64,000 bases of DNA from Corallochytrium limacisporum (taxonomy: Eukaryota > Opisthokonta), in the NCBI GenBank assembly GCA_002811645.1, contig PDIP01000003.1, positions 628,026-692,025 on the forward strand. Reading direction: 5' to 3'. Shown here piece after piece: positions 20,456 to 29,930 of this stretch (position 1 is the stretch's first letter; each line of letters opens with the position of its first letter). The translations under genes were made by a program, and so were the position numbers. The notes under the pieces are model-generated. The model searched no databases, had not been told where the DNA came from, and saw nothing but the letters and a program-made list of their open reading frames with translations.

Positions 20456-21010
20456 CTAGGTTCTAATGTAGCTGAATGTATTCAGCATAATGTCATGCAA
20501 AATTTTCGCCAAAGGAAGTGCGTAACCACAACCCGTGGTCAGTGCTACGTGCGGACAACCAGTAGCTTGTATATATTCCAACCCCGCCTGGCTTTCGAGC
20601 ACACACACACAGCGCCCTCGTTTTTTCACTGAAGAGCCCCCCTCGCGCCTACTCACCAGCAGGAGCCACCCGAGCCCTACTCTCTGTCTGTGCATGCCCT
20701 CCCTGTCAATCAGTAAACAAAACAACGGGTTTGAACTTCACCGAAAGCGACACCTCTGGTCTCCTGGTCCATATAACCAGTGAACTGGCCGGAATGACCG
20801 CAGTGGAAATCCAGAGGGCTCTTATAGTGAATGTATGAAATCTGTAGTATGCGCAGTGATAGTACATAGGAACCGATCCTTTTGTCCACCGTCGGGGTCG
20901 GGTTGGTAGTGTGTCAATTGATTTCTTTAATGTACAGTTGCAATTTGATTCTTCGTCAAGCAGAAGAATTTTGGTGTGAGCGGCAGAGGGCCGACCGGAA
21001 ATCTGCGCAC
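20456..21010. other. Gap between mitochondrial protein gene and cyclase relic
   Basis: 555 bp with a short CA-rich microsatellite near 20601-20611 and no supported gene. Homology to the cyclase relic ends near 21116, so this segment is not obviously part of it. Confidence 0.4.
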
Positions 21011-21882
21011 TCAGCGATCGTGCCCTGCGGGCGGGCATGTTGGGGACTGCAACTGCGATTGCTGCTCGCAAGGCCCCTGGGACAAGAAAGACCAGGTACG
21101 CACGTACAGTGCCAACTTGTCGGCCGCAATGTGCGCTCCAGTCCAGTCGCCCACTGGTGGATCTTGGATGAAGTGGTCGCAGCGCTTGATGAAGGTCTGG
21201 CTAACCCGATCACCTGGGTGTAGTTCCATACAGTACGTGAATGACTTCTTGGCGGACTGAAAGTCACCATTCCTGTAAAGAGCGCTTCCTTCCTTCAAAT
21301 AGCGAACGACCTCAAGACGATTTGGGAACTGCTCTTCCGTGTAATGGTCGAGCACTTCATAAATACCTACTGCATAAGACTTGCCCTTGACCTGCAGGTC
21401 GTCGACTTTACGGATCACATACGCCTCATTCAACGCCTCCATCGTAGCTTCGGAAATCAGCAACTCGGCACCGTACTGCTCTCAATGATGACGTCCGCAA
21501 CATCCTTGGATACATAGCGGGCCATGGTGGCTCTGAAGCGAGTCTCACGACTAAGATCCTCAAGGAGATAAATGGAACCAACACGCTCCTGCGCGTGTGT
21601 TTCTAACGGTACACCGATGAGGTTGCAGGAGATTTTTTGGTTCCGGACGATGAAATCGACATCCATGGCGCTGTCCTCCTCACCGTCCCTCTGCACTTTG
21701 TAGAGTACCTGGTTAACTTCAGCGCTGCAGTCAATGGAGATGAAGAACTCACCGAGGGTTGTGCCCTGGAAAGAGTGGGGTTCTCAATGCTGAATAATTC
21801 CTGGAAACGACGATTGGTCTTCACTACGCGTCCGTCTGTGTCAACGGAGACCACTGCGTTGGTGATAGGGTTAGGGTTAGGC
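21011..21882 (-). pseudogene. Relic of a bacterial-type PAS/class III adenylate cyclase
   Basis: Three minus-strand frames carry consecutive pieces of one protein. Piece 1 (about 21867-21775) encodes a PAS domain start (AVVSVDTDGRVVKTNRRFQELF). Piece 2 (about 21775-21487, shifted one base) continues the PAS fold and the cyclase entry segment (GSIYLLEDLSRETRFRATMA, then RYVSKDVADVIIES). Piece 3 (about 21487-21116, shifted again) resumes with YGAELLISEAT and VKGKS..IYEVLD and ends with a TPR-like C-terminus. Between pieces 2 and 3 the whole catalytic domain, about 160 residues in the family, is absent, including the metal-binding Asp region. The order and motifs fit cyanobacterial-type PAS-cyclases. 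A 44-nt GTGAGT...CCAG intron could bridge pieces 1 and 2, but it would remove sequence that aligns with the family, so a frameshift is more likely. Confidence 0.8.
21866..21881 (+). repeat. Interstitial telomere-type repeat (TTAGGG)
   Basis: The plus strand reads TAGGGTTAGGGTTAGG, about 2.7 units of the opisthokont telomere hexamer. It sits one base before the stop codon of the zinc-finger gene (21883-21885) and directly at the 5' break of the cyclase relic. Confidence 0.85.
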
Positions 21883-23385
21883 TCATCGTACCTGAGCCTC
21901 GTAACCTGCTTGGGCTGCCTTGTATAACTTGCAGGCGTGGAGATGTCGGTTAAGCTCCAGCTTACGCGGGAAGCGGACCGCACACTGAGGCACCGGACAG
22001 AAGTATGTATACTGCTCAGGGGGCGTGTGCTTGAACAGTTTATGATTGCTCAGTGCTCCCGAGGTATGGAAGGCCTTACCACAATCTGGCTCCTCGCAAA
22101 TGTACTCCAAGCCCTCACCATGCTGGTTGGCCCAGTGGATTTTAAAGCTCGATTTCCGTGTGAAAGTGGCCTCACACATATTGCACACAATGTGTTCGTC
22201 CCGCTGGCCATCGCGTCGCATACGGTTTTGGTCACCTTGACGGCGCTTGTCCGGGCCATCAGGGGACAGCGGTGACATCGGTGGTGGCTGGGGGGTAGCC
22301 CGACCCCTGCGCTTGGTCTTAGGTTCGGGTGCTGCTGCGGCGGTGCCCCGACCCCGCTTCGCTACAGCGTTACGTCTCCTCGCGGGGGCTTTTCGATCCC
22401 TACCACTCACAGGTTCCGACTGTTGGTTCAGTTTTGCAACCTCTGCATTCTTCATGGTTCGTGCTGCGGGCATCTTGCCCGGCCCAATGCGTGCCTTCCG
22501 TTTACTGCCGGTGCCTACATTGGATGCTGCGGGCATCTTTTGCGGTGCTTTCGGAGGACGGCCCCGACGTGAGGCTGCAGTTGGCACAACAGGTGGTGGT
22601 GGGACAGCAACACTGCTTCGGATAGGTGGTGATGTGACCCTTTGAGAGCCTGTCCCTGTTGTGGGTGGTTGATTCTCCTCATGGCTGTCGGTCTGTACGG
22701 AGGACGGCTCGTCCATGGCACTGATTCGGCCCCGCCCTGAGCGCAAGTTCTGTTGATTGTTGCTTGATGGTGTTCGTTGTGGAGGAGGAATGCTCTCTGG
22801 GGATACTGGCGATTCAAATGGCATCGATTCCACAGACGGCCGTTGTTGTCGCCCATGCTGTGCGGAAGGCACCGCCGCGGCCTTGGGGGTCGCTGTGGCG
22901 GAACCCACAATTGGTCGTTGCGGGGCAGGTGCAACTGATTTCTGAGCCGAGGAATTGGATCCACCACTGATGGTGTTCAAGATGGCCCGTCGTTGCCCGA
23001 CTGGAAGACGCCGCGGTGCTCCCGTGTTCGGATCTACGACCTGCTCTAGGATCTCGTCCAGATCTTCCCTAGTCAGCATCTCAAGAGTTTCCAGGTCCAG
23101 CACGGACTCTTGTACAAATGCCTCTAAGAATGGTGCAGAAAGTCTGATCTTTTGGAAGAAGGCGGCAAGATCAGGAGAAAACTGGCCCATATCGAAGGGA
23201 ACTGCAGTCTGTCTATTGCCCCGTTCGCGCTGTGCGGCTGCGGCTGCTTGAGTCTGTGACCATGCATAATTGTCTGATCCCACGTAGTTATTTGCTGTCT
23301 GTCTATTGTCCGGTGGTACAAAGAAATTCTGTCGCCCTTGCCCATCGTACCGCTGGGTAAACTGCGGGTCGAAAATATCGGACAT
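21883..23385 (-). CDS. C2H2 zinc-finger protein
   Basis: The 500-aa protein has three C2H2 fingers near its C-terminus (about residues 400-490): CNMCEATFTRKSSFKIHWANQH, CEEPDCGKAFHTSGALSNHKLFKH and CPVPQCAVRFPRKLELNRHLHAC. Each has the TGEKP-like spacing replaced by longer linkers. Residues about 130-390 are Pro/Arg/Lys-rich and disordered, with AT-hook-like RRGRPPK, KRGRGT and KRRGRA repeats that suggest minor-groove DNA binding. A small helical segment at about 70-130 (FFQKIRLSAPFLEAFVQES, then a VGQRRAILNTI block) may be an interaction domain. A DNA-binding nuclear role is inferred. The C-terminus ends right at the telomere-type repeat, so the original 3' end may have been altered by that event. 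Confidence 0.85.
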   Translation of the reverse strand: MSDIFDPQFTQRYDGQGRQNFFVPPDNRQTANNYVGSDNYAWSQTQAAAAAQRERGNRQTAVPFDMGQFSPDLAAFFQKIRLSAPFLEAFVQESVLDLETLEMLTREDLDEILEQVVDPNTGAPRRLPVGQRRAILNTISGGSNSSAQKSVAPAPQRPIVGSATATPKAAAVPSAQHGRQQRPSVESMPFESPVSPESIPPPQRTPSSNNQQNLRSGRGRISAMDEPSSVQTDSHEENQPPTTGTGSQRVTSPPIRSSVAVPPPPVVPTAASRRGRPPKAPQKMPAASNVGTGSKRKARIGPGKMPAARTMKNAEVAKLNQQSEPVSGRDRKAPARRRNAVAKRGRGTAAAAPEPKTKRRGRATPQPPPMSPLSPDGPDKRRQGDQNRMRRDGQRDEHIVCNMCEATFTRKSSFKIHWANQHGEGLEYICEEPDCGKAFHTSGALSNHKLFKHTPPEQYTYFCPVPQCAVRFPRKLELNRHLHACKLYKAAQAGYEAQVR

Positions 23386-23447
23386 AATATCGAAATGTGA
23401 TATATGTTGATTTGCGGATCAATTACCGTCGGAGGTGAAGATCTTTG

Positions 23448-24140
23448 CTACAGGTTGATGTCTAAGAAATACCTCACACTAGTCTCTGCTATTATCCATA
23501 GCACACAGAACAAGAGGATGGTTGGCAACGGTTTAATTGCCTGAGTCTGCAAAGAATCCGTCCTGAGCTGATAACGTTGTGTTGAGTTATGCTGAACTGG
23601 ACCCGCCCACAAGACCCAGACCTCTTGCGTATTGCGGCAGAGTAGAGATATGAAGCGCGACCGCGTACGACCCAGCCTTACCGAGAAGTGGCCCGAGGCC
23701 CCGTCACCAACCGGCCGTGCAGTACTGAGAGAACTGGAGCGGTCTTCGTCTGCCGCAATGCGCGGTATTGTAGAAATTTGCTGGTTTGCCCCAGCCGGTG
23801 CGCAATGTATACACACCATACTGCCTTCCAGTCCTGAAGGAATGCCAGCGTAGCAAAATTGTCCCGCGCCCATTCCTCTAACTGGACAATCAGGATTCGA
23901 TCGTCAGTGTACTGATAAATATGGAGTGCCGAATCCGAACCAAAGGATTCGCCTCTATAGAGTCTGGGGCTGCACGTAGTGAAGAAACCAGAGTCACCAG
24001 GGATGAGCCTCGGATGGGTCCCCCACTTAGGAGTGACTTGTCACATGGTGGAAGTCGGCCACCTACTCCACCCAACACATACCGCTTTGGTATTTCGGAA
24101 TCATGTGGTCATGCTTCAAAGACAACACAGGTAGTAACAT
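23448..24140 (-). CDS. Spliced single-TM protein of unknown family, two tiny introns
   Basis: I assembled this gene from three exons: 24140-24083, 24036-23822 and 23780-23448. The introns are 46 nt (donor GTATGT, acceptor GACAAG) and 41 nt (donor GTATGG, acceptor AACCAG). The lengths (58, 215 and 333 nt) join in frame to 201 aa plus a TAG stop. Exon 2 has strongly protein-like sequence (LYRGESFGSDSALHIYQYTD, then ILIVQLEEWARDNFATLAFL) in a frame with no ATG, which is what revealed it. The C-terminus has one membrane helix (PLPTILLFCVLWIIAETSV) and a very short tail, suggesting a tail-anchored or C-terminally anchored protein. I do not recognise the family. Its start is 115 bp from the divergent CobW gene. 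Confidence 0.6.
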
Positions 24141-24255
24141 GACGAGATCTGGAGACCATAGCAGTAGATACAATCAATAGAAAAGGTGAACTATGTAGAG
24201 CGGTGTAGCAAGAAATTGAAGTGGTCGGTAAACAAACCAAAGAAAGACTCCAGTC
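24141..24255. promoter_or_regulatory. Compact bidirectional promoter
   Basis: Only 115 bp separate the ATG of the spliced membrane protein (minus strand) from the ATG of the CobW-family GTPase (plus strand), so both must be transcribed from this segment. No TATA box is evident. The inference rests on spacing alone. Confidence 0.45.
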
Positions 24256-25212
24256 ATGACAATTCCGGTGTCAGTGTTTACAGGATTCCTGGGAGCGGGA
24301 AAGACGACAACGATCTTGAAGCTCATTCCACAATTGCCACAAGACTACCAGATGGTTCTGCTGAAGAATGAATTTGGGGATGTCAAGGTGGACAGTGAAC
24401 TTGCCAAGAGCTCCAGTCTGGCGGTGACGGAAATGCTGAACGGATGCCTATGCTGTGTACTTGTAGGGCAGATGAAGAATGCCTTGTTAGAGATTAAGGA
24501 AATGAATCCTGACCGAATCATTATTGAAACCAGTGGATCAGCATTCCCGGGCCCCATTGCCTGGCAGATTAGACAGATAGAGGAAGATGGATTCAAACTG
24601 GATTCCATTGTCACCGTAGTAGACGCAGAGAACTTTGAGGGCTACGAGGACCAGTCGTATACTGCAAAGCTTCAGGCTCAGTACACTGACCTCATTGTCA
24701 TTAACAAGCACGAGCATGTCTCAGAGCAGAGACTGGACTCAGTCATCGACCGGGTCAACGACCTCAACACGGATACCCCTCGAGTACTGTCCACCAATGG
24801 AGCGGTCGCCCCCGACCTGATCTTTGGTTTGGATACGAAACTCTTTTCAATTCTGAATGACACCAACATCATACCGTATCATCAAAGCGCAGAGGTCGAT
24901 ATTTACACAGTTGAGAAGCGGGGCGTCGATCCCGTAGACCGGGCAGAGTTTGACGCTGCTCTGGATACCCTGTCCAAAGAAGACTTTTACAGAGTGAAAG
25001 GCTTTGTACGCTTCCCTGATGGAATGTACATCCTGAACCATGCCTTTGGCCGCCGTGAATACCATCCCATAGCAAACTATGAAAAATGTGTATCCATGTT
25101 GCTTACATTTATGGGTCAGGATTTCTTCCGGCACCAGGATCACGTCAAACGGGTGTTCCGATTGGATGAGGGCGAGCTGGATTTTCATCGTGCAAAGCGG
25201 ATAGATCATTGA
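24256..25212 (+). CDS. CobW/COG0523 metal-chaperone GTPase
   Basis: The 318-aa protein is a G3E GTPase. Walker A GFLGAGKT lies at residues 10-17 and the switch region with NEFGD at about 38-42. The family's metal-binding CxCC motif is GCLCC, with cysteines at 64, 66 and 67. IIETSGSAFPGPIA and VINKHEHV supply the G3 and guanine-recognition regions. The C-terminal CobW domain (about 215-318) ends in HRAKRIDH. Proteins of this family deliver zinc or another metal to client enzymes; ZNG1 (CBWD) activates methionine aminopeptidase 1. This one lacks the N-terminal extension and acidic loops of animal ZNG1, so I leave the symbol blank. The gene is intronless. Confidence 0.9.
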   Translation: MTIPVSVFTGFLGAGKTTTILKLIPQLPQDYQMVLLKNEFGDVKVDSELAKSSSLAVTEMLNGCLCCVLVGQMKNALLEIKEMNPDRIIIETSGSAFPGPIAWQIRQIEEDGFKLDSIVTVVDAENFEGYEDQSYTAKLQAQYTDLIVINKHEHVSEQRLDSVIDRVNDLNTDTPRVLSTNGAVAPDLIFGLDTKLFSILNDTNIIPYHQSAEVDIYTVEKRGVDPVDRAEFDAALDTLSKEDFYRVKGFVRFPDGMYILNHAFGRREYHPIANYEKCVSMLLTFMGQDFFRHQDHVKRVFRLDEGELDFHRAKRIDH

Positions 25213-25540
25213 ATACACCGAACCCACGATATAGATACCCCGTAGATTGCTGAATAATGTAGACGGTGTTCTGTCCCATTCTAATGTTTATGAAACTAGG
25301 TTGTGATTTAATTATATGACATGCAAGTTTGTGTTTATGCCCCTTTGATTTCTACAAAATGGTATCACACGCATCCCAGCCTTAACTAATGAAAACCTGG
25401 ACGGGTGGATGATAGAACCCCATTCTGCGAGAAACTTTGAAAAAGATAAAAAGGAATTACGTTTGAATGTTGAAAATGCAATGGAAGACGTGAATAAAGT
25501 GTGGGAAGGAACAATTAAGCGCTTAAGATGTTGGAAGCAC
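25213..25540. other. Spacer between convergent CobW and eS4 genes
   Basis: 328 bp, AT-rich, holding the two 3' ends. Nothing else is recognisable. Confidence 0.5.
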
Positions 25541-26329
25541 TTAGTGTCCGGCACGCTTGCGCTCGAGGCGGCGGTCGCGCTCCTCAGCAATGGACAGCTT
25601 AACACCCTTACCCTTAGGCAAGCTAATCAGAACCTTCTCGTGGCCGAGAACGAAGACGTTCTTGGACAGAGTGGCGAAGGTGTGGCCAAGGCTATCCTTA
25701 ATGTGGACAGTGTCCTCCTGGCCGTCAGCCTTGTCCTTATGTACAAAGGTACCAACACGTCCCTTGTTGTGACCTCCGGTAATCATAACAGTGGAGCCGA
25801 CATCGAACTTCTCGAAGCCCTTGATCTTCTGCTCCTCCAGATCGAAGAGGATAGTGTCGTTGGCCTTGATCAGAGGATCAGGGTAGCGGATGGTACGGCC
25901 GTCGTGGGTAACACAGTAGGGAACACCCTCCTTGCCGACAGCAATGCGGCGGACCTTGCAGAGCTTGTACTTAGACTCCTCATCGGCAATGCGGTGGATG
26001 GTGTAGCGACCCTTAACGTCGTACAGCAGGCGGAAGTTCTCACCAGTCTTCTCAAGGGTAATGACATCCATAAATCCAGCTGGGTACAAGGGGTCGGCGC
26101 GAACCTTACCGTCGATCTTGACTTGGCGCATCTTGCAGATCATCTTAACCTCATGATAAGTCAGAGCATATTTCAGGCGGTTGCGGAGGAAAATAACCAA
26201 AGGCAGGCACTCGCGCTGCTTGTGGGGTCCCGAAGAAGGCTTAGGTGCAAAAGTACCCGAGAGCTTGTCAAGCATCCAGTGCTTGGGCGCTGCCAAGCGC
26301 TTCATATGTTTCTTTGGTCCACGAACCAT
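25541..26329 (-). CDS. RPS4: 40S ribosomal protein eS4
   Basis: The 262-aa length and sequence match eS4 end to end. [20 protein letters not shown] is the canonical start. The S4 RNA-binding segment ([21 protein letters not shown]) follows, then the central domain ([20 protein letters not shown]) and the KOW motif ([20 protein letters not shown]). The C-terminus ([20 protein letters not shown]) is also standard. The protein binds 18S rRNA in the small subunit body. Codon use is biased towards C- and G-ending codons, consistent with high expression, and this bias also creates a long open antisense frame. The gene is intronless, unlike the RPS4 genes of many eukaryotes. Confidence 0.98.
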   Translation of the reverse strand: MVRGPKKHMKRLAAPKHWMLDKLSGTFAPKPSSGPHKQRECLPLVIFLRNRLKYALTYHEVKMICKMRQVKIDGKVRADPLYPAGFMDVITLEKTGENFRLLYDVKGRYTIHRIADEESKYKLCKVRRIAVGKEGVPYCVTHDGRTIRYPDPLIKANDTILFDLEEQKIKGFEKFDVGSTVMITGGHNKGRVGTFVHKDKADGQEDTVHIKDSLGHTFATLSKNVFVLGHEKVLISLPKGKGVKLSIAEERDRRLERKRAGH

Positions 26330-27842
26330 AGTGGTAGTTTTGCTATGTATATATCAACCCGGTATGATCAACACAGTAAATGTTTGGTCTACTATCATGT
26401 CTTGATCATTTGTATAGCTGTCAATTTGTAGCTAGAGTGCAACCTATAAAAGATAACACAATGGAGGTATTTGTAAACCATGAGGAGTATGGCCATACGT
26501 GAACGGTCGCAGGAACCAGCACAGGTGCAACCCAGTGGAAGGTGCATACACTATACAGCCCGTCAAAAACATACTGCAATTCAATTGCAGAAGACCCCAT
26601 GGTATGGTACAGTAATACTGGCACATCCATGCGTTAGGTATAGAGCCCGAAGCAACCGGGACCCCCAGACAGTACATTTACATGGGAATGGTGGGCAGCT
26701 GCATTGTTTCACTATAAAAGTCAGGTCTTCGGTGACCCGTTCTGAATGTACTGTTCGAAACCGATTCCGAATAAAAAGAGAGGCTACAAAAGGCCAAAAT
26801 TGCAGGATGACATTCTGTTGAGAGAATTTCTGTATTTTTATTTGTGTGTGTTTTTTCTTTCTTCAGTTTTCTGTGTCCAGCGGGGAACTTGTGTGTGTAT
26901 ATTCAGAGAAATATGGCGAATCAAAAGTCATCCCACTTCCATAGTGAATGCATTGAAGCCAGTTTTTGTCAAGCATTTGGGCAGTAATACTGGAGTGAAA
27001 GCCAGAAAATAAACCCCTGGTTTTTGCTACAGTGACTGTGTACGTTAAGGGTCACAGTTGCGCGAGACCGCAGAAAGGTTCCCCTTGTTTGTGGGCTACC
27101 TTCGTATTAGCCAAGTAGAAACGCGTTGGGTCCCCGCTCTTAGTCGGGGCAGGTGTGGGTTTCTCCACCATTGAAAAGTGACACAGGCTACGGAGCGTGG
27201 GGCGCAGCAGCAGGTGCCTTACAGCGGAAGTGCTTAACAACCCCCCTACCCCGTCGCTTTTCCCGGCCCGAGAACATTGGGAACGGACGATTCCGTGTGA
27301 GCCTATGCTCTGAGAATGGCTCATCCGGAGCGTGTACATTTCGTCAAAACCCTACATGTTCACGTTGCGTATCTTCACATATCTCAATCTCAGTTACCGT
27401 TCGGATGGTTGTCTGCTAAAGCTTGACTGTCCGTCGATTTGCATGGAACAGACAAACCTTCCCCTGGTATTGGAACAATGCAAGGCAATCATCAGCCATC
27501 AACACAAAAGATATATATTATTGAATCAGCTTGGGCTCATCCTACGGAGAGTTTGAAAATTTCCTTGGCCAATACATTAATGTCGTCTTCTTTAACAAGT
27601 CATTCGTGGACCTAGAAATGTGTGCGCCACTTTGCGGGAGAGGCGAAGAGATCTTACTGTGAGATCATGTCAAGCTAGACGGGTCTTAAGCAGATATTCT
27701 CCTATAGATATTTCCTATTTCAGATATGGTAAACTAGCAATCGTTATCATCAACCAACTCAACATTAATCAATGCGTTACTGGCACAGAAAATAGTAATA
27801 ATTCCTTTTGACCTACACATGAGATATGTCTCATGGTGTTGC
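26330..27842. other. Intergenic region with GC-rich structured segment
   Basis: About 1.5 kb upstream of eS4. The segment 27050-27330 is GC-rich between AT-rich flanks and contains several short perfect stems: CCCCG/CGGGG at 27132-27149, TGAGCC/GGCTCA at 27298-27323, and a long-range GTTCCC (27078-27083) with GGGAAC (27279-27284). It might be a structured RNA gene, but no family was identified. Short ORFs elsewhere look random. Confidence 0.35.
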
Positions 27843-29930
27843 TTAACCCCGCGCCTCAAACACGACCTCGTCATCATCATCATCGTCGTCGTATGTGTCA
27901 CCAAGGTCGTTGAGTTCATGTTGGTCATCGCCCATTAGCCGTGTGAATTCGTAACGTCGTCCTAGTGGACGGTAGCCCTTGGTACGGCGCTTGAGACGGT
28001 AGAAGAAGAATGCACCAATGCTTAAACTTGCCACAGACAGAATTACACCGATGGCAACAATGACAATGCCCGCAGTGCTCCCGACGTGCTCCGATTCCAG
28101 CGGCACGCACATGCGATCAGTTCCGTTTGTGGCGCCAATGCCACCACTGCCCGCCTGATCATCTCGAGCATCGTGAAACCCATCGATGCAGATGCCACAG
28201 AACCCTTGGTCACCCACACTGCACACCTCGCGGTGCAAATCGAAACAATTTTCTGTACAAATTACGACACCAGTAAGGTAGGCCGCATCACCGTCCGACT
28301 GGAAGGCATCATACAGCTGACCCTCACCGGCCAGACGGCCGGTGATGAGTAGGGCGTTCTTAGCAACTGGTCCAAGCGCATTCACGCTTCCGGATCCCCG
28401 CTTGGGGTTGAAGAGGACAAGGTCCCAGACGGGTCGGTCCTTGTCATCAAACCCCATAACGAATGGGCCGGGTCCTTTCTCTTCCAGGGGGATACGGTAT
28501 GGTTTCTGTTTCTTTGAATCTTCATCAGTACCGGCGTCCAGACTCTCTGCTACAGCATCTCCCTTGCCCAGGTTGCCGCTCAGGGTGAAACCATTGATAA
28601 GATTGAAGGTCGCGCTGCTCAGATTGTCTTCTGCAGTGCTGCCGACCCTGGCAGCCCCCTTGGCGTGGCCGTCGCCGTCGATGCGCACCCAAAAGATGTC
28701 CTGATTTGCACTACCCAAGGAAGAACTTTTCGACACCTCGGGTAGGGACAGATCCCCGTTATACTCTCCAAGTAGGATCGCTTCGACAGCACTGGAGTCG
28801 TGAACAACATACCGACCGGTACTATAGTGATCCTTGCCACTGCTGCTGACGGCTATATTGTAGGTCCACTGCACTTGCGCAGTCGCATCAATCTCTGCAG
28901 CCCACCCAGCACTTTGGCCGTTACCCGCCGTGACAGTGTGAGATTCGTCGAAGTTGCACGTGCCCTTCACATCGCCGGATAACAGGAACCCATCGCATGT
29001 GCACATCACCACACTCCCAACAGTAATGCGGTTCTGTGCGCTGTCTCCAGTAATTATTTTTGGACAAAAGTCTCCCTTACCATACCCTTCACCGTCTTGG
29101 AGGCAATCACCAGTACCTGGGTCAAGGGCCACCAGGGCTAGACCATAACCATTCGGATCACCACTGGGCATTTGCTTTGTCTCTGACGTGTCCAAGGGAC
29201 CCCCACCACTATCTTGACTCACGTCAGTCAATCCAATCTCTCCGCGAAAGTTTACGGCAAGCAACAGAGTTTTCCCGTCTTTGTCAATGGCCATACCACC
29301 GCGCGTTAAGAGATCTTGCGATTCACTGTCACTGTTGCCAGAACCTTCCTTGTCCACTGCAATCACTCGGCCCCACTGCGGTATTAGATCCGCCAGCGAC
29401 AGACAGATCACGAACACTGCTCGATTGTGACCCTGCGGCACGGTCAGGTGGACCTGCTTGTTATCGGTGCCAAAGGATATATTGTGCTCGAAGAGACCCA
29501 TCAAGTATGCACGCTCTCCATGGTTCTGCAACGCGAATGGAATCGCCGGCTGGGGCGGTTCGTCCAAACCTTTCATGTCCATACTCGATGATCTCAGTTT
29601 GGCGAAAATTCCAGCCTTCATGCGACCGATAAATATGCTGGCCAACGACTCGCCAGTTTTTGGGTTCTTGTCACTTTGCAAAAGAATGCCATCGAAGTCC
29701 AGCTGGTCTGTATACTCACCCGCGATCAGCATTGTTTCACCGTAGTCTTGCAATGGCACTCCCACCATAAGGAGGCCTGCACTGCCCGGGTTTCCGACCT
29801 GTTGACGATAGCCAAAGTGGGCATACTGTGTGTTAGTGGCATAGTCTGCCGCCAGTACTGTGCTTACCAAAAGGCACATTGCCGCTGCAAAAACGCAGCT
29901 GCTCATTACAGACCAGCTGCAACGTATCAT
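27843..29930 (-). CDS. Orphan type I membrane protein
   Basis: The ATG at 29930 gives 695 aa. A signal peptide is clear (a hydrophobic core in SSCVFAAAMCLLVSTVLA, cleavage after about residue 28). The large extracellular part has Gly/Asp-rich, beta-strand-like repeats (LLLAVNFRGEIGLTD, AILLGEYNGDLSLPE, FTLSGNLGKGDAVAE, and ALLITGRLAGEGQLYD), which suggests a beta-propeller. An eight-cysteine cluster lies at about residues 555-620. One membrane helix (about 620-645, GIVIVAIGVILSVASLSIGAFFFY) is followed by a basic stop-transfer KRRTK. The cytoplasmic tail ends in a run of seven Asp. A receptor or adhesion role is possible, but I recognise no family. The gene is intronless. Confidence 0.85.
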   Translation of the reverse strand: MIRCSWSVMSSCVFAAAMCLLVSTVLAADYATNTQYAHFGYRQQVGNPGSAGLLMVGVPLQDYGETMLIAGEYTDQLDFDGILLQSDKNPKTGESLASIFIGRMKAGIFAKLRSSSMDMKGLDEPPQPAIPFALQNHGERAYLMGLFEHNISFGTDNKQVHLTVPQGHNRAVFVICLSLADLIPQWGRVIAVDKEGSGNSDSESQDLLTRGGMAIDKDGKTLLLAVNFRGEIGLTDVSQDSGGGPLDTSETKQMPSGDPNGYGLALVALDPGTGDCLQDGEGYGKGDFCPKIITGDSAQNRITVGSVVMCTCDGFLLSGDVKGTCNFDESHTVTAGNGQSAGWAAEIDATAQVQWTYNIAVSSSGKDHYSTGRYVVHDSSAVEAILLGEYNGDLSLPEVSKSSSLGSANQDIFWVRIDGDGHAKGAARVGSTAEDNLSSATFNLINGFTLSGNLGKGDAVAESLDAGTDEDSKKQKPYRIPLEEKGPGPFVMGFDDKDRPVWDLVLFNPKRGSGSVNALGPVAKNALLITGRLAGEGQLYDAFQSDGDAAYLTGVVICTENCFDLHREVCSVGDQGFCGICIDGFHDARDDQAGSGGIGATNGTDRMCVPLESEHVGSTAGIVIVAIGVILSVASLSIGAFFFYRLKRRTKGYRPLGRRYEFTRLMGDDQHELNDLGDTYDDDDDDDEVVFEARG

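Noticed and set aside
21695-21760. 44-nt GTGAGT...CCAG intron joining two cyclase pieces in frame
   Set aside because: Splicing would remove the LGEFFISIDCSAEVNQ stretch, which fits the expected PAS-cyclase linker. A single-base frameshift explains the data better, although the intron cannot be excluded without RNA.
25409-26431. 340-codon open frame on the plus strand opposite eS4
   Set aside because: It is fully antisense to a highly conserved ribosomal gene. Strong RNY-type codon bias commonly leaves such mirror frames open, and the product has no known motif.
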